NCBI GenBank assembly: GCA_025356275.1 | Contig: JANXUK010000132.1 | Coordinates: 1 to 64,000 of the forward strand | Source of the DNA: Sphingomonadales bacterium | GTDB taxonomy: Bacteria > Pseudomonadota > Alphaproteobacteria > Sphingomonadales > Sphingomonadaceae | Direction of reading: 5' to 3' | DNA: 64,000 nucleotides | Part shown: piece after piece, positions 7,300 through 16,116 of the stretch | How the letters are laid out: every line of letters starts with the position of its first letter | Numbering within the stretch: position 1 is the stretch's first letter | The notes under the pieces: generated by a model | What the model was told of the DNA's origin: nothing | The model's database searches: none | What the model saw: the letters and a program-made list of their open reading frames with translations, nothing else | Made by a program: the position numbers and the translations under genes

Positions 7300-8868
7300 T
7301 CAACGACCGAAGCGACTTCCGTTGCCGTTACCGCCACTGCCGCCGCCTGGGCCTGAGCGATTACGCTGGCCCTGGCCCTGGCCCTGACCTTGGCCCTGAC
7401 CTTGGCTACCGCCGCGACCCGGCTGTGCGCTGCGACTGTCGCCGCGTCCGCCATCGCTGCGGCCTGCGCCCGACAGCGGCGAGGCCACCGGGCCGCGTGT
7501 GTCGCGCGCAGTGTGTTCGCGAGCCGGAGCGCGACCATTGCCTGCACCCTGGCCGCTATTGTGCCCACCTCCGCCGCCGTGGCCGCGATCGCCCGAGGGG
7601 CGACGCTCACCGCCGCGCCCGGCGGGGCGGCGATTGCGGTCGCCGCGATCATGGTCGCGGTCGCCATCGGGCTGGCGCGCGGGCAGGGCCAGCTTGGACG
7701 CCTGCGCCTGAAAATCGGCGGGCAGCGGCAGCTGGATCAGCTTGATGCCGGTCAGCTTTTCGATGTCGCGCAGATAAGGCTTCTCATCCGGCGCCACGAA
7801 GCTTTCTGCCACGCCGTCCGCGCCGGCACGCGCCGTGCGCCCGATGCGGTGGACGTATTGTTCGGCCACATTGGGTATCTCGAAATTGTAGACATGGCTG
7901 ACCCCGGTGACGTCGATGCCGCGCGCCGCGATGTCGGTGGCGATCAGCACCCGGATCGAACCCTGACGGAAACCGGCCAAAGCGGCGGTGCGCTGCGGCT
8001 GGCTCTTGTTGCCGTGGATCGCAGCGGCGCTGACCCCCGCGGCGGCAAGATGGCGCACCACCCTGTCGGCGCCATGCTTGGTGCGGGTAAAGACCAGCGC
8101 GCGGTCGATCTTTTCTTCGCCGCTCGCGCTCTCATGCAGCCCGGCACGCAGTTTCAGTGTGAGCAGCGACTGCTTCTCGGCCTGGTTGACGAAAGTGGCA
8201 TATTGTTCGACGCGTTCGACGGTGGTCGATTGCGGTGTCACCTCGACGCGAACCGGGTTGTTGATGAACTGCTTGCCCAGATCGGCGATCGCCTTAGGCA
8301 TGGTGGCGGAGAAGAACAGGCTCTGGCGGTCACGCGGCAACAGCGCCGCAACCCGCTTCAGCGCATGGATAAAGCCGAGGTCCATCATCTGATCGGCCTC
8401 ATCGAGCACGAAAATCTCGACATGGCGCAGAGTCAACGCGCGCTGATCGATCAGATCGAGCAGGCGGCCCGGTGTCGCCACCAGCACATCGCAGCCGGGC
8501 ACCAGCGCGCGCGACTGCTTGCCGACCGGCACACCGCCAAAAATGCACTGCACATTGATCGGCAGGTATTTGGCATAGCCGCGCATGTTATCGGCAATCT
8601 GCGCGGCCAGCTCGCGGGTGGGAGAGAGTATCAGCATCCGGCACGCAGCCGGCTTGCGCTCCTGCGAACTGGCCGCAAGCCGGTGCAGTGAGGGCAGCGA
8701 GAAAGCGGCGGTCTTGCCAGTGCCGGTCTGCGCGATGCCGAGCAGGTCGCGCCCTTCCAGAAGCGGCGGGATCGCCTGACGCTGGATCGGGGTAGGATCG
8801 CTGTAGCCCTTGGTTTCAAGCGCGCGCAGCAGCGGCTCGGCAAGGCCGAGCGACGAAAAATAGGTCAT
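7300..8868 (-). CDS. rhlE: DEAD-box ATP-dependent RNA helicase, RhlE-like
   Basis: RNA helicase of 522 residues that unwinds short duplexes in ribosome assembly and RNA decay. Visible motifs are the Q motif PTPIQRQAIP, motif I AQTGTGKT (46-53), motif II DEAD near 155, SAT, and the C-terminal HRIGRTARAG motif VI. The core ends near residue 390; the remaining ~130 residues are a low-complexity Arg/Gly/Asp-rich tail that ends in Gln-Gly repeats, typical for RhlE-type proteins and RNA binding. Some 250 bp upstream (8869-9121) hold no further gene that I can support. Confidence 0.93.
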   Translation of the reverse strand: MTYFSSLGLAEPLLRALETKGYSDPTPIQRQAIPPLLEGRDLLGIAQTGTGKTAAFSLPSLHRLAASSQERKPAACRMLILSPTRELAAQIADNMRGYAKYLPINVQCIFGGVPVGKQSRALVPGCDVLVATPGRLLDLIDQRALTLRHVEIFVLDEADQMMDLGFIHALKRVAALLPRDRQSLFFSATMPKAIADLGKQFINNPVRVEVTPQSTTVERVEQYATFVNQAEKQSLLTLKLRAGLHESASGEEKIDRALVFTRTKHGADRVVRHLAAAGVSAAAIHGNKSQPQRTAALAGFRQGSIRVLIATDIAARGIDVTGVSHVYNFEIPNVAEQYVHRIGRTARAGADGVAESFVAPDEKPYLRDIEKLTGIKLIQLPLPADFQAQASKLALPARQPDGDRDHDRGDRNRRPAGRGGERRPSGDRGHGGGGGHNSGQGAGNGRAPAREHTARDTRGPVASPLSGAGRSDGGRGDSRSAQPGRGGSQGQGQGQGQGQGQRNRSGPGGGSGGNGNGSRFGR

Positions 8869-9121
8869 GGGAATACTTTCAAAATATATGCGTCAACGCG
8901 CGGCGAATGGCGGCGCGGTGGCAAGGGGTTCGTAACGATGCGACCCTGCGTGACGAGGAAGCTTCAGGTGATAGCGGTGACCGCTAACCCGGGCAGGCCG
9001 ATCGTTGAAACGATGGCCTCACGCTGCCCGGAGCTGCGGCGGGTCAAGGCCCACGCGCCGGTCCATGGCCGGGCGCCTACGGTGCGATGCAGCAAAATGC
9101 AAGCAAATTCGCGATTGAAAG

Positions 9122-9328
9122 CTATCCGGCCGGGAGCCCCACGCCCGCCGCCCTCTCCGCATCGCGCTCCACCCGGGCCGCTTTGGTACGGATTTCGCGG
9201 TCGGCCAGGGCCTGCCACGCGTCCGCCGAACGCAGGTATTTCTCACGCAGATTGGGGAGCAAAGTGTCCGCCGCCGCCCTGGCACATTGGCCGGCCTGTT
9301 CAAGAAAGAAACCGGCTTCGGTGGCCAT
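9122..9328 (-). CDS. Conserved small hypothetical protein
   Basis: Reading from the ATG at 9328 gives 68 residues, MATEAGFF then a predicted helical hairpin with NLREKYLRSADAWQALADRE. This pattern (aromatic-Leu-x-x-Ala-x-x-Trp-x-x-Leu-Ala) is common in small alphaproteobacterial proteins of unknown function, as far as I recall. The frame is open to 9439, but the longer N-terminus has unlikely composition, and an AGGA precedes the ATG at 9328. No function is proposed. Confidence 0.6.
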   Translation of the reverse strand: MATEAGFFLEQAGQCARAAADTLLPNLREKYLRSADAWQALADREIRTKAARVERDAERAAGVGLPAG

Positions 9329-9419
9329 GCGCGATCCTGTCTGTTTGGCGCCCATCGCGGAAAACCGCAGGGCGCCGTCTGTATGGAGCCCGAGAGCGGC
9401 GGGGCGTTTGAGGCGCCTG

Positions 9420-9599
9420 TCAGTCCAGCATTTCAGCAATCAGCCCGCGCAATTCGATGCGGCTCAGGACGCCGCGTGCCGAGATGGGCAGGGCGGCGGT
9501 TTTGACGATGCTGTGGCTGGTCACATAATTGCTCACGATGTTTCGTTGAGGCAGATGGGTAGCGAAAAGTGAATTCATATTCAGAGAGATAGCGTTCAT
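9420..9599 (-). CDS. Small hypothetical protein, 59 residues
   Basis: An ORF starting MNAISLNMNS and ending LIAEMLD, with a strong AAGGA ribosome-binding site 8 nt before the ATG. It lies between infA and the 68-residue protein on the same strand. The N-terminal half is Ser/Asn-rich and the C-terminal half (about residues 40-59) looks like an amphipathic helix. I do not recognise the family. The ribosome-binding site and uninterrupted frame are the support. Confidence 0.5.
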   Translation of the reverse strand: MNAISLNMNSLFATHLPQRNIVSNYVTSHSIVKTAALPISARGVLSRIELRGLIAEMLD

Positions 9600-9644
9600 T
9601 ATAATCCTTGGCGCATGAAACGCCGGGTTAGTGATGGGGCGCGT

Positions 9645-9911
9645 TCAGCGCCGTTTGGTGCGCGGGCCCATCGGGGGGCCGCTGCCGCCCGGGCCCTTGT
9701 CCCGATAGACGATACGCCCTTTTTCGAGGTCGTAGGGGGTCATCTCGACGCGGACCAGATCGCCGACGACCGAGCGGATGCGGAATTTACGCATCTTGCC
9801 GGCGGTATAGGCGATGATCCGGATATTGTTTTCCAGACGGACGCCAAAGCGCCCGTCTGGAAGGATTTCGTCGATCTGGCCATCGAGGGTGAGAACTTCC
9901 TCTTTGGCCAT
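9645..9911 (-). CDS. infA: Translation initiation factor IF-1
   Basis: IF-1 occupies the 30S A site during initiation. The 88-residue product begins [13 protein letters not shown] and keeps the OB-fold core, including GKMRKFRIR and the [13 protein letters not shown] segment. About 15 residues of Gly/Pro/Arg-rich tail extend past the usual ~72-residue end. The start is fixed by homology. It follows the cold-shock gene by 4 nt, so the two are co-transcribed. Confidence 0.96.
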   Translation of the reverse strand: MAKEEVLTLDGQIDEILPDGRFGVRLENNIRIIAYTAGKMRKFRIRSVVGDLVRVEMTPYDLEKGRIVYRDKGPGGSGPPMGPRTKRR

Positions 9912-9915
9912 AACG

Positions 9916-10122
9916 TCAAACTGCCTCGAGGTTGACGGCGGCGGTCTTGCCGCGACGATCGTCCTCAAGCTCGTACTTGACGCGCTGTTCCTTGTTCAGG
10001 GTCTTCATGCCCGCACGTTCTACCGCGCTGATATGGACAAACGCGTCAGGCGCGCCATCGTCGGGCGCGATAAAGCCATAACCCTTGTCCGCATTGAAAA
10101 ACTTTACGGTGCCGACTGGCAT
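9916..10122 (-). CDS. Cold-shock domain protein
   Basis: A 68-residue OB-fold nucleic-acid chaperone. RNP1 appears as KGYGFI and RNP2 as FVHISAV. AAAGGA precedes the ATG by 8 nt, and a perfect -10 hexamer TATAAT lies at 10144-10149 on the minus strand, but no good -35 box is present, so a promoter there is tentative. It leads the csp-infA pair. The 220-bp region upstream to the peptidase gene holds no further gene. Confidence 0.93.
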   Translation of the reverse strand: MPVGTVKFFNADKGYGFIAPDDGAPDAFVHISAVERAGMKTLNKEQRVKYELEDDRRGKTAAVNLEAV

Positions 10123-10342
10123 AGATAATTCCTTTAACCACAGATTATACGTTCCACAAACTGAGGTGTTTGCAGAGCAAAGTAGCGTGGAAAGGAACGA
10201 GGGGTCCAGGGGTGCGTGCAATCGGATTGCGCGCATTGTAGGCCGAAAATTCCCGTCGCAGGCGACGATAGCGGCGCCGCTGTAGGCGCGGGGGCCGGCT
10301 TTTACAAGCCTAATCGCTGCCCGCCCCCGCGGCATCGGCCCA

Positions 10343-12391
10343 TTACCAGATATGCGCGCGCTTTTCGGGCGGGATGTACATCTTGTCGCCCGGCTTCACA
10401 TCGAACGCGGCATAGAACGCATCGACATTGGCCAGCGGCACCAGCACCCGCACCCGCGCCGGGCTGTGCGGATCGGTCGCGACCTGGCTGCGCAGCGCCG
10501 CCTCACGTACCTTGCTGCGCCAGGCCTGGGCAAACGCGAGGAAAAAGCGCTGGTCACCCGTCAGCCCCTCCAGCACCGGCGCCGGCTTGCCGCCCAGCGA
10601 AACGTGATAGGCATCGAGCGCCACCTGTACGCCGGCGAAATCGGCGATATTCTCTCCCATGGTCAGCTTGGGGTTGACGGCGACGCCTGGTGCGATGTCG
10701 ATTTTTGCATATTGCTCGCCGAACGCCTTCGCCTCGGCATCGAAACGCGCGGCGTCCTGGGGAGTCCACCAGTCGCGCAGCGCGCCGGTAGCATCGATCT
10801 TGCGGCCCTGATCGTCGAAGCCGTGGCTGATCTCATGTCCGATGATCGCGCCGATCGCGCCGTAATTCACCGCGTCATCGGCGTTGGAATCGAAGAACGG
10901 CGGTTGGAGGATGCCGGCGGGGAACACGATCTGGTTTTGCAGCGACTCGTTAAAGGCGTTCACCGTCTGCGCCGGCGCATTCCAGCGCGTGCGATCCACC
11001 GGCTTGCCCAGCTCGGCCATCTCATAGGCATTGTTGAAGCGTCCGGCGCGCAGCGAATTGCCATACAGATCATGCGAATCGACGCTAAGCCCGGTGTAAT
11101 CGCGCGGCTTGTCGGGATAGCCGACCATCACCGTCATCCGCGCCAATTTGTCGAGCGCGGCCAGCTTGGTATCCGCGCCCATCCAGCTGCTGGCGCGGAT
11201 GCGCGCGCCCATTGCCGCCTTTAGATTAGCGACCAGCGCCTCCATCTTGGCCTTGGCGGCGGGGGTGAAATAGCGGTCGACGTAGGCTTGGCCGACCATC
11301 TCGCCCAACGAGCCGCTGACCAGATAGACGCCCCGTTTCCATCGCGGCGAGATCGCGGTCACCCCATAAAGCGTGGAGCGAAAGCCGAAGCGCGCATCGA
11401 CCATCGCTTTGCCCAGATAGGGCGAGGCTTGATAGGCGACGTGGAATTCCTCCCACGCCTTGAGCGTGGCCAGCGGGGTTTTGGCGAACAGCGCCGCCAT
11501 GTCGCGCACTGCGGTGTCGGTGGTGACCCAAATGGTCTTTTGCGGCGCGATCCCGGCCCCATCGAAATACGCAGCCCAATCGACGCCGGGGGCATAGTCG
11601 GCGAGTTGCGACGTGGTGTAATGGTTGTTGATGCGGGCCAGATCACGCCGGTCCTCGGCGGCCCAGCTGACCCGGGCAAGCTCGGTCTCGAAAGCAAGAA
11701 TGTCGCTGGTCGCACCGGCGGGATTGGGCTCATCGATCGCGCGCAGCACCTTCTCGACATAGGCGGTGTAGGCATCGCGCTGCGGCTTGAACTGCGCGTC
11801 GAGGTAGTAATTGCGATTGGGCATGCCCAGCCCGTCTTGATCGATTTCCAGCACATTAAGGCCCGGATTCTGCGGATCCGAACTGACCCCCAGCCCATAG
11901 AGCGAAATGCCGAACACGCCGCCGGTGCCGCCCATATATCTGGCGAATGCCTCCTTGGTATGGATGGCCCGCACCCGCGCGATATCGGCCATAAGCGGGG
12001 CATTGCCGCGCGCTTCGATACGCGCTTCGTCGAGGAAGCTGGTATAGAGCGCGCCGATCTTGCTGTCGGGCGCGGCATGGATGATGAGGTCGCGGACCTC
12101 GGCCTGCACCGCCTCGTCCAGGTCCTCACCGCTGCCCACGGCGGCGCGGTCGGCGGGGATGGTCGCGGCATCGAGCCATTTGCCCGAGGCGTAACGCTCA
12201 AAATCATCGCCGGGCTTTACCGACAGATCACGGCCCGAAAGGTCGACGCCAAAGCCGCCATAGGCCGGCGGGGTGCGCGAATCGGCGGGCACAGTATCGG
12301 CGGCAGTGATGGTCTGCGCCGACAGTGGCACCGCCAGCGCGAGCAAGGACACCGAGAGCAGCGGCGCCAGGTATTTGCGGGTTTCGAACAT
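10343..12391 (-). CDS. M13-family (neprilysin/PepO-like) zinc metallopeptidase, secreted
   Basis: An exported endopeptidase of 682 residues. A signal peptide with a Leu/Ala-rich core (MFETRKYLAPLLSVSLLAL) ends near a Ser-Ala-Gln cleavage site. The zinc site GHEISHGFDDQG lies in the C-terminal third and the third ligand is in GENIADFAG, both diagnostic of M13. The ATG at 12391 gives a clean signal peptide; the frame is open further upstream, but that part overlaps the tRNA. Likely periplasmic peptide degradation. Confidence 0.92.
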   Translation of the reverse strand: MFETRKYLAPLLSVSLLALAVPLSAQTITAADTVPADSRTPPAYGGFGVDLSGRDLSVKPGDDFERYASGKWLDAATIPADRAAVGSGEDLDEAVQAEVRDLIIHAAPDSKIGALYTSFLDEARIEARGNAPLMADIARVRAIHTKEAFARYMGGTGGVFGISLYGLGVSSDPQNPGLNVLEIDQDGLGMPNRNYYLDAQFKPQRDAYTAYVEKVLRAIDEPNPAGATSDILAFETELARVSWAAEDRRDLARINNHYTTSQLADYAPGVDWAAYFDGAGIAPQKTIWVTTDTAVRDMAALFAKTPLATLKAWEEFHVAYQASPYLGKAMVDARFGFRSTLYGVTAISPRWKRGVYLVSGSLGEMVGQAYVDRYFTPAAKAKMEALVANLKAAMGARIRASSWMGADTKLAALDKLARMTVMVGYPDKPRDYTGLSVDSHDLYGNSLRAGRFNNAYEMAELGKPVDRTRWNAPAQTVNAFNESLQNQIVFPAGILQPPFFDSNADDAVNYGAIGAIIGHEISHGFDDQGRKIDATGALRDWWTPQDAARFDAEAKAFGEQYAKIDIAPGVAVNPKLTMGENIADFAGVQVALDAYHVSLGGKPAPVLEGLTGDQRFFLAFAQAWRSKVREAALRSQVATDPHSPARVRVLVPLANVDAFYAAFDVKPGDKMYIPPEKRAHIW

Positions 12392-12449
12392 AAGGGGCCT
12401 CATCCGGAAAGGCGGCCGCCATCGCTGTGCGGATGGGCCGCGTATGGCT

Positions 12450-12539
12450 TGGCGGACAGGGTGGGATTCGAACCCACGGACGGCTTCCACCGTCGCTGGT
12501 TTTCAAGACCAGTGCCTTAAACCGCTCGGCCACCTGTCC
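12450..12539 (-). tRNA. tRNA-Ser (anticodon TGA)
   Basis: A 90-nt class II tRNA: acceptor stem GGACAGG/CCTGTCC, a D arm with GGCCGAG, anticodon loop CTTGAAA with TGA at the centre, a long variable arm as expected for serine, the T-loop GTTCGAATC and an encoded 3' GCCA. It decodes UCA (and probably UCG). Confidence 0.95.
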
Positions 12540-12645
12540 GCGTGATGGCCCCGGCTAGCGGCGTCTGGCGCATTTGTCACCCTATGTTGCGCGGGCCCCC
12601 GCGCAATGCTTGCCCGATGCGGCGGGGGTGTGCGATGGATGCACG

Positions 12646-13677
12646 ATGATACGACGGTCTGTGGGTTTGGTGGTAAGTGCTGGTCTGCTTGCGGTGGGCA
12701 TTGTGCCGGCGCGAGCGCAGGATCGGCCGGGATTTCAGGTATTTGTGCAGGAACTGGCCGCCCGCGCCCGCGCCGAGGGAGTCAGCGCGGCGACTGTGGC
12801 CAGCATGACCGAAGGCCTCACCTTCAATCCCAAGGTGATCGCGCTCGACCGCAGCCAGCCGGGCGCCAGCACCGGCAGCGCCCCCGCGCCGGTGCCCGAT
12901 TTCGCGCCCTACCGCCGCGCGCATGTCGATGCCGCCCGGATCGCGGCGGGGCGCGCCGCCTATGCGCAGGTTGCGCAATATGTGCCGGGCATTGAGCGCC
13001 GCTATGGCGTGCCGGCCTCCATCGTGTTGGCGATCTGGGGCAATGAGAGCAATTACGGGCGCTATACCGGCGATTTCGATCTGGCCCGGTCGCTGGCCAC
13101 GCTGGCCTATGAGGGGCGGCGGCGCGCGCTGTTCGCGACCGAGTTCATCGACCTGCTCAAGATGGCCGACCGGGGCGTGCCGCGCCGGTTGCTGGTGGGC
13201 AGCTGGGCCGGGGCGTTTGGCAATCCGCAGTTTCTGCCCTCGGTCTATCTGCGGCTGGGGCAGGACGGCGACGGTGACGGGAAGGTCGATATCTGGACCA
13301 GTCGCGCCGACACCATGGCATCGATCGCCAATTATTTCCGCGATGCCGGCTGGCGGGCGGGGCAGCCGTGGGGCGTGGCGGCGCGCGTGCCCACCAGCTT
13401 CGACCGCGGCAGCGCGGCCAGCGGGCTCGACGCGCCATCCTGTCCGCGAGTCCACGCGCGCCATTCGCGCTGGTTAACCATCGCGGAATGGCGCGCGCTG
13501 GGGGTGATGCCGCAGGGCGCGATCGGCGACAATGTGCTGGCGGCTTTGATCGAGCCTGACGGTCCGGGAAAAAACGCATTCCTGTTAACCGGAAATTACC
13601 GGGTTATCCTCGAATATAACTGCTCAAATTATTATGCCTTGAGCGTGGGGTTGCTTGCTGATGAAATCGCCCATTAA
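12646..13677 (+). CDS. Lytic murein transglycosylase, MltB/SLT_2 type
   Basis: Cleaves peptidoglycan glycan strands with formation of 1,6-anhydromuramic acid; periplasmic. The 343-residue protein has a signal peptide (residues 1-24, ending ARA-Q). The catalytic glutamate is Glu134 in IWGNESNYG, and GAFGNPQFLPS corresponds to the family's GxxGxPQFMPS motif. The start at MIRRSVG puts the signal peptide at the N-terminus. Its 3' end overlaps the following SPOR-domain gene by 17 nt, so the two are coupled, matching their shared cell-wall role. Confidence 0.9.
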   Translation: MIRRSVGLVVSAGLLAVGIVPARAQDRPGFQVFVQELAARARAEGVSAATVASMTEGLTFNPKVIALDRSQPGASTGSAPAPVPDFAPYRRAHVDAARIAAGRAAYAQVAQYVPGIERRYGVPASIVLAIWGNESNYGRYTGDFDLARSLATLAYEGRRRALFATEFIDLLKMADRGVPRRLLVGSWAGAFGNPQFLPSVYLRLGQDGDGDGKVDIWTSRADTMASIANYFRDAGWRAGQPWGVAARVPTSFDRGSAASGLDAPSCPRVHARHSRWLTIAEWRALGVMPQGAIGDNVLAALIEPDGPGKNAFLLTGNYRVILEYNCSNYYALSVGLLADEIAH

Positions 13678-14821
13678 CCATAAATCGTCACTCGCCGTTC
13701 TGGCGCTGTTGGGGATTGCCGTCACCTTTCCGGCCACTTCGGCTTCAGCCGGGTGGATTCCGTTCACCGGGCACAAGCACAAGGCGGCCGCTCCGGCGGC
13801 GCAGGCCGATGGCGAGTTGGCTCCGCAGACCGCACCGATGCAGGCCAGCGGCCCGGCCGCAGACTTCCCGGTGGTCCTGGGCGCACCCTATGCGGTGGGC
13901 GACACCACTTATGCCCCGGCCGATGCGATGAATTACGACGGCGTCGGCTATGCCGCGATCGGTGGCGGCGATGGCAGCTTTGTCTCGGCGGCGCATCACA
14001 CGCTGCCGCTGCCCAGCTATATCGAGGTAACCTCGCTGGAAAGCGGGCGCACGATCCTGGTTCGCGTCGATCAGCGGGGGCCGATGGACAGCAACCGGCT
14101 GGTCCAGCTGTCGCCCGGCGCGGCGGCTCAATTAGGCATTGGCGACAATGCGGCAGTGCGCGTGCGCCGCGTCAACCCGCCCGAGATCGAGCGTGCTGCC
14201 CTGCGCAGCGGCAATCCGGTGCCCGAGCGGATGTCGACGCCCAAGGCGCTGCTCGCCGTGCTGGTACGCAAGCTTAACCCCGGCACCGCGCTGGCGGTGA
14301 ATACCGATTCCGCTGCGCCGGCGCCGATGGCGGGTCCGTCCGCGAAGTCGGTCTATGGGATGGCGCCCGCGCCGGCGGTTCATGCCGCCCCTGTGCATGT
14401 CCGCGTGGCCATGGCCCCGCACGCACCGGCCACTGGCGCATCCTTTGCCGGCGCATTCGCCAAGGCCCCCGCTCCCGTAGCGCATGATGTGGCCGAGGCC
14501 GATCCCGCGCCCCGCGCCATGCCGCGCCATGCGGTCAAGCCGCGCGCGATGCCGGTTGCCGCCCCCGCGCCCGAGGAAGCCGAGGACAGCGCCCCGGTCA
14601 GCGCATCGCGCGACAGCAGCTTCGTGATCCAGGCCGGCGCCTTTGCCATGAAGGCACGCGCCTCCGAAATCGCCACCAAAATCGGCGGCAAGGTCAGCAA
14701 TGCCGGCCATATCTGGCGCGTCCGCAAGGGCCCGTTCGATACGCGTGGCGCCGCCGAAGCGGCTCTGGTTAAGGTGAAGTCGGCAGGGTATAGCGACGCA
14801 CGAATCCAGCACGCCGACTGA
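13661..14821 (+). CDS. RlpA-like double-psi beta-barrel protein with SPOR domain
   Basis: A 386-residue exported protein with a signal peptide to about residue 30, an RlpA-type barrel around SAAHHTLPLPSYIEV and RVDQRGPMDSNRLVQLS (about 105-155), a long Ala/Pro-rich linker, and a C-terminal SPOR domain (last ~70 residues) that should bind denuded septal glycan. In characterised RlpA the barrel uses a conserved Glu and an Asp in NDRGP; here a Gly stands at the Glu position and the motif reads DQRGP, so lytic activity is doubtful. The ATG at 13661 overlaps the MltB-like gene. Confidence 0.8.
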   Translation: MKSPINHKSSLAVLALLGIAVTFPATSASAGWIPFTGHKHKAAAPAAQADGELAPQTAPMQASGPAADFPVVLGAPYAVGDTTYAPADAMNYDGVGYAAIGGGDGSFVSAAHHTLPLPSYIEVTSLESGRTILVRVDQRGPMDSNRLVQLSPGAAAQLGIGDNAAVRVRRVNPPEIERAALRSGNPVPERMSTPKALLAVLVRKLNPGTALAVNTDSAAPAPMAGPSAKSVYGMAPAPAVHAAPVHVRVAMAPHAPATGASFAGAFAKAPAPVAHDVAEADPAPRAMPRHAVKPRAMPVAAPAPEEAEDSAPVSASRDSSFVIQAGAFAMKARASEIATKIGGKVSNAGHIWRVRKGPFDTRGAAEAALVKVKSAGYSDARIQHAD

Positions 14822-14913
14822 TTGCATAACCCCCTGGCAATCACCGGCGCGCATAATGCGGCGGGTCGAGGTTGCGAGGCAGACACTTTCTTGAACGCGG
14901 GCCACAGGCCCTG

Positions 14914-16116
14914 ATGGCGGCGATTGCGGCGATTGCGGCGGTGGGGCTGGGCGCGGTTTTGACCGGTGCCGCAGTGCCGGTCGCGACGCCTGCAATCCCC
15001 GCTGCGTCGCCACTTCCCGCCGCGCCCGCGCTGCCTCAGCCGCCACCACAGGTCGATGCCGCGCCGGTGGCGATGCTGGTCGATCTGGGCTCGGGCAAGG
15101 TGCTTTATGCCCGCGATGCCGACCGGCCATTCCTGCCCGCCTCGGTCACCAAGACGATGACGGCCTTTGTGGCGTTCGACCTGATCGCGCATGGCAAACT
15201 GCGGCTCGATCAACACTTCAGCGAGAGCGAGGACGCCTATCGCCACTGGCACGCCACCGGATCTCGGATGTTTTTGGAGCGGGGGCAGCCGGTCAGCGTC
15301 GACGATCTGTTGACCGGGATCATGACCGTATCGGCCAATGACGGCTGCGTGGTGCTGGCCGAGGGCGCAGCCGGCAGCGTGGCCAATTGGGTCGCGCTGA
15401 TGAATGCCGAGGCGCGCCGACTGGGCATGACGCACAGCCATTTCGGCACACCCAATGGCTGGATGGACAAGGGCAATACGTATATCAGCGCGCGCGACAT
15501 CGCGCATCTGGCCGATACGATGATCACGCGCTATCCCGCGTTTTACCACCGCTATGTCGGACATGCCGAGATGAGCTGGAACGGCATCACCCAGCACAAT
15601 CACGACCCGACTTTGGGTATCGTGCCGGGCGCGGACGGGATCAAGACTGGCTTTACCAACGAGGCGCATTACAATTTCCTCGGCTCGGCGGAGCGGGGCG
15701 GGCGGCGGCTGGTGATGGTGCTGGCGGCGGTGCCGACCCCGCGTGAGCGGGCGCGGGCGGCCAAGGCGCTGCTCGAATGGGGTTTTTCGGATTGGGACGA
15801 GCGGGCGCTGTTTGCCGCCGGCGCGCGGGCGGGGGTCGCCAATGTGCAGGGCGGGGCGGCGGCGCAGGTGGCGTTGGTGGCACCGCGTCCCTATTTCGCA
15901 ACACTGCCAAAAGGCAGCCCGGCGCCGGTCAGCCTGCGCGTGATCTATCACGGCCCGCTGACCGCGCCGATTGCCAAGGGCGACGAGGTGGCGACGTTGG
16001 AAGTGCGGGTCGGCGGTGATCCGCCGCTGCGCATGCCGCTGGTGGCGGGGGCCAGCGTGGCGCGTGGCAATCTGATAGACCGTATCCGGCTGGGCCTGCG
16101 GGGGCTGCTCGGGTGA
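14914..16116 (+). CDS. D-alanyl-D-alanine carboxypeptidase (PBP5/6 type)
   Basis: Removes the terminal D-Ala of peptidoglycan stem pentapeptides. SxxK is SVTK (Ser77-Lys80), SxN is SAND, and KTG appears in GIKTGFT. A C-terminal PBP5-like domain follows. The N-terminus is an uncleaved or cleaved hydrophobic segment (MAAIAAIAAVGLGAV). The ATG at 14914 is my choice; an in-frame TTG at 14872 would add 14 residues, and neither has a strong ribosome-binding site. The stop overlaps the tmk start (GTGA). Confidence 0.9.
   Translation: MAAIAAIAAVGLGAVLTGAAVPVATPAIPAASPLPAAPALPQPPPQVDAAPVAMLVDLGSGKVLYARDADRPFLPASVTKTMTAFVAFDLIAHGKLRLDQHFSESEDAYRHWHATGSRMFLERGQPVSVDDLLTGIMTVSANDGCVVLAEGAAGSVANWVALMNAEARRLGMTHSHFGTPNGWMDKGNTYISARDIAHLADTMITRYPAFYHRYVGHAEMSWNGITQHNHDPTLGIVPGADGIKTGFTNEAHYNFLGSAERGGRRLVMVLAAVPTPRERARAAKALLEWGFSDWDERALFAAGARAGVANVQGGAAAQVALVAPRPYFATLPKGSPAPVSLRVIYHGPLTAPIAKGDEVATLEVRVGGDPPLRMPLVAGASVARGNLIDRIRLGLRGLLG

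Noticed and set aside
7363..7412. Repetitive tract considered as a CRISPR-like or tandem-repeat array
   Set aside because: It is coding sequence for the helicase tail with 6-bp units and no spacers.
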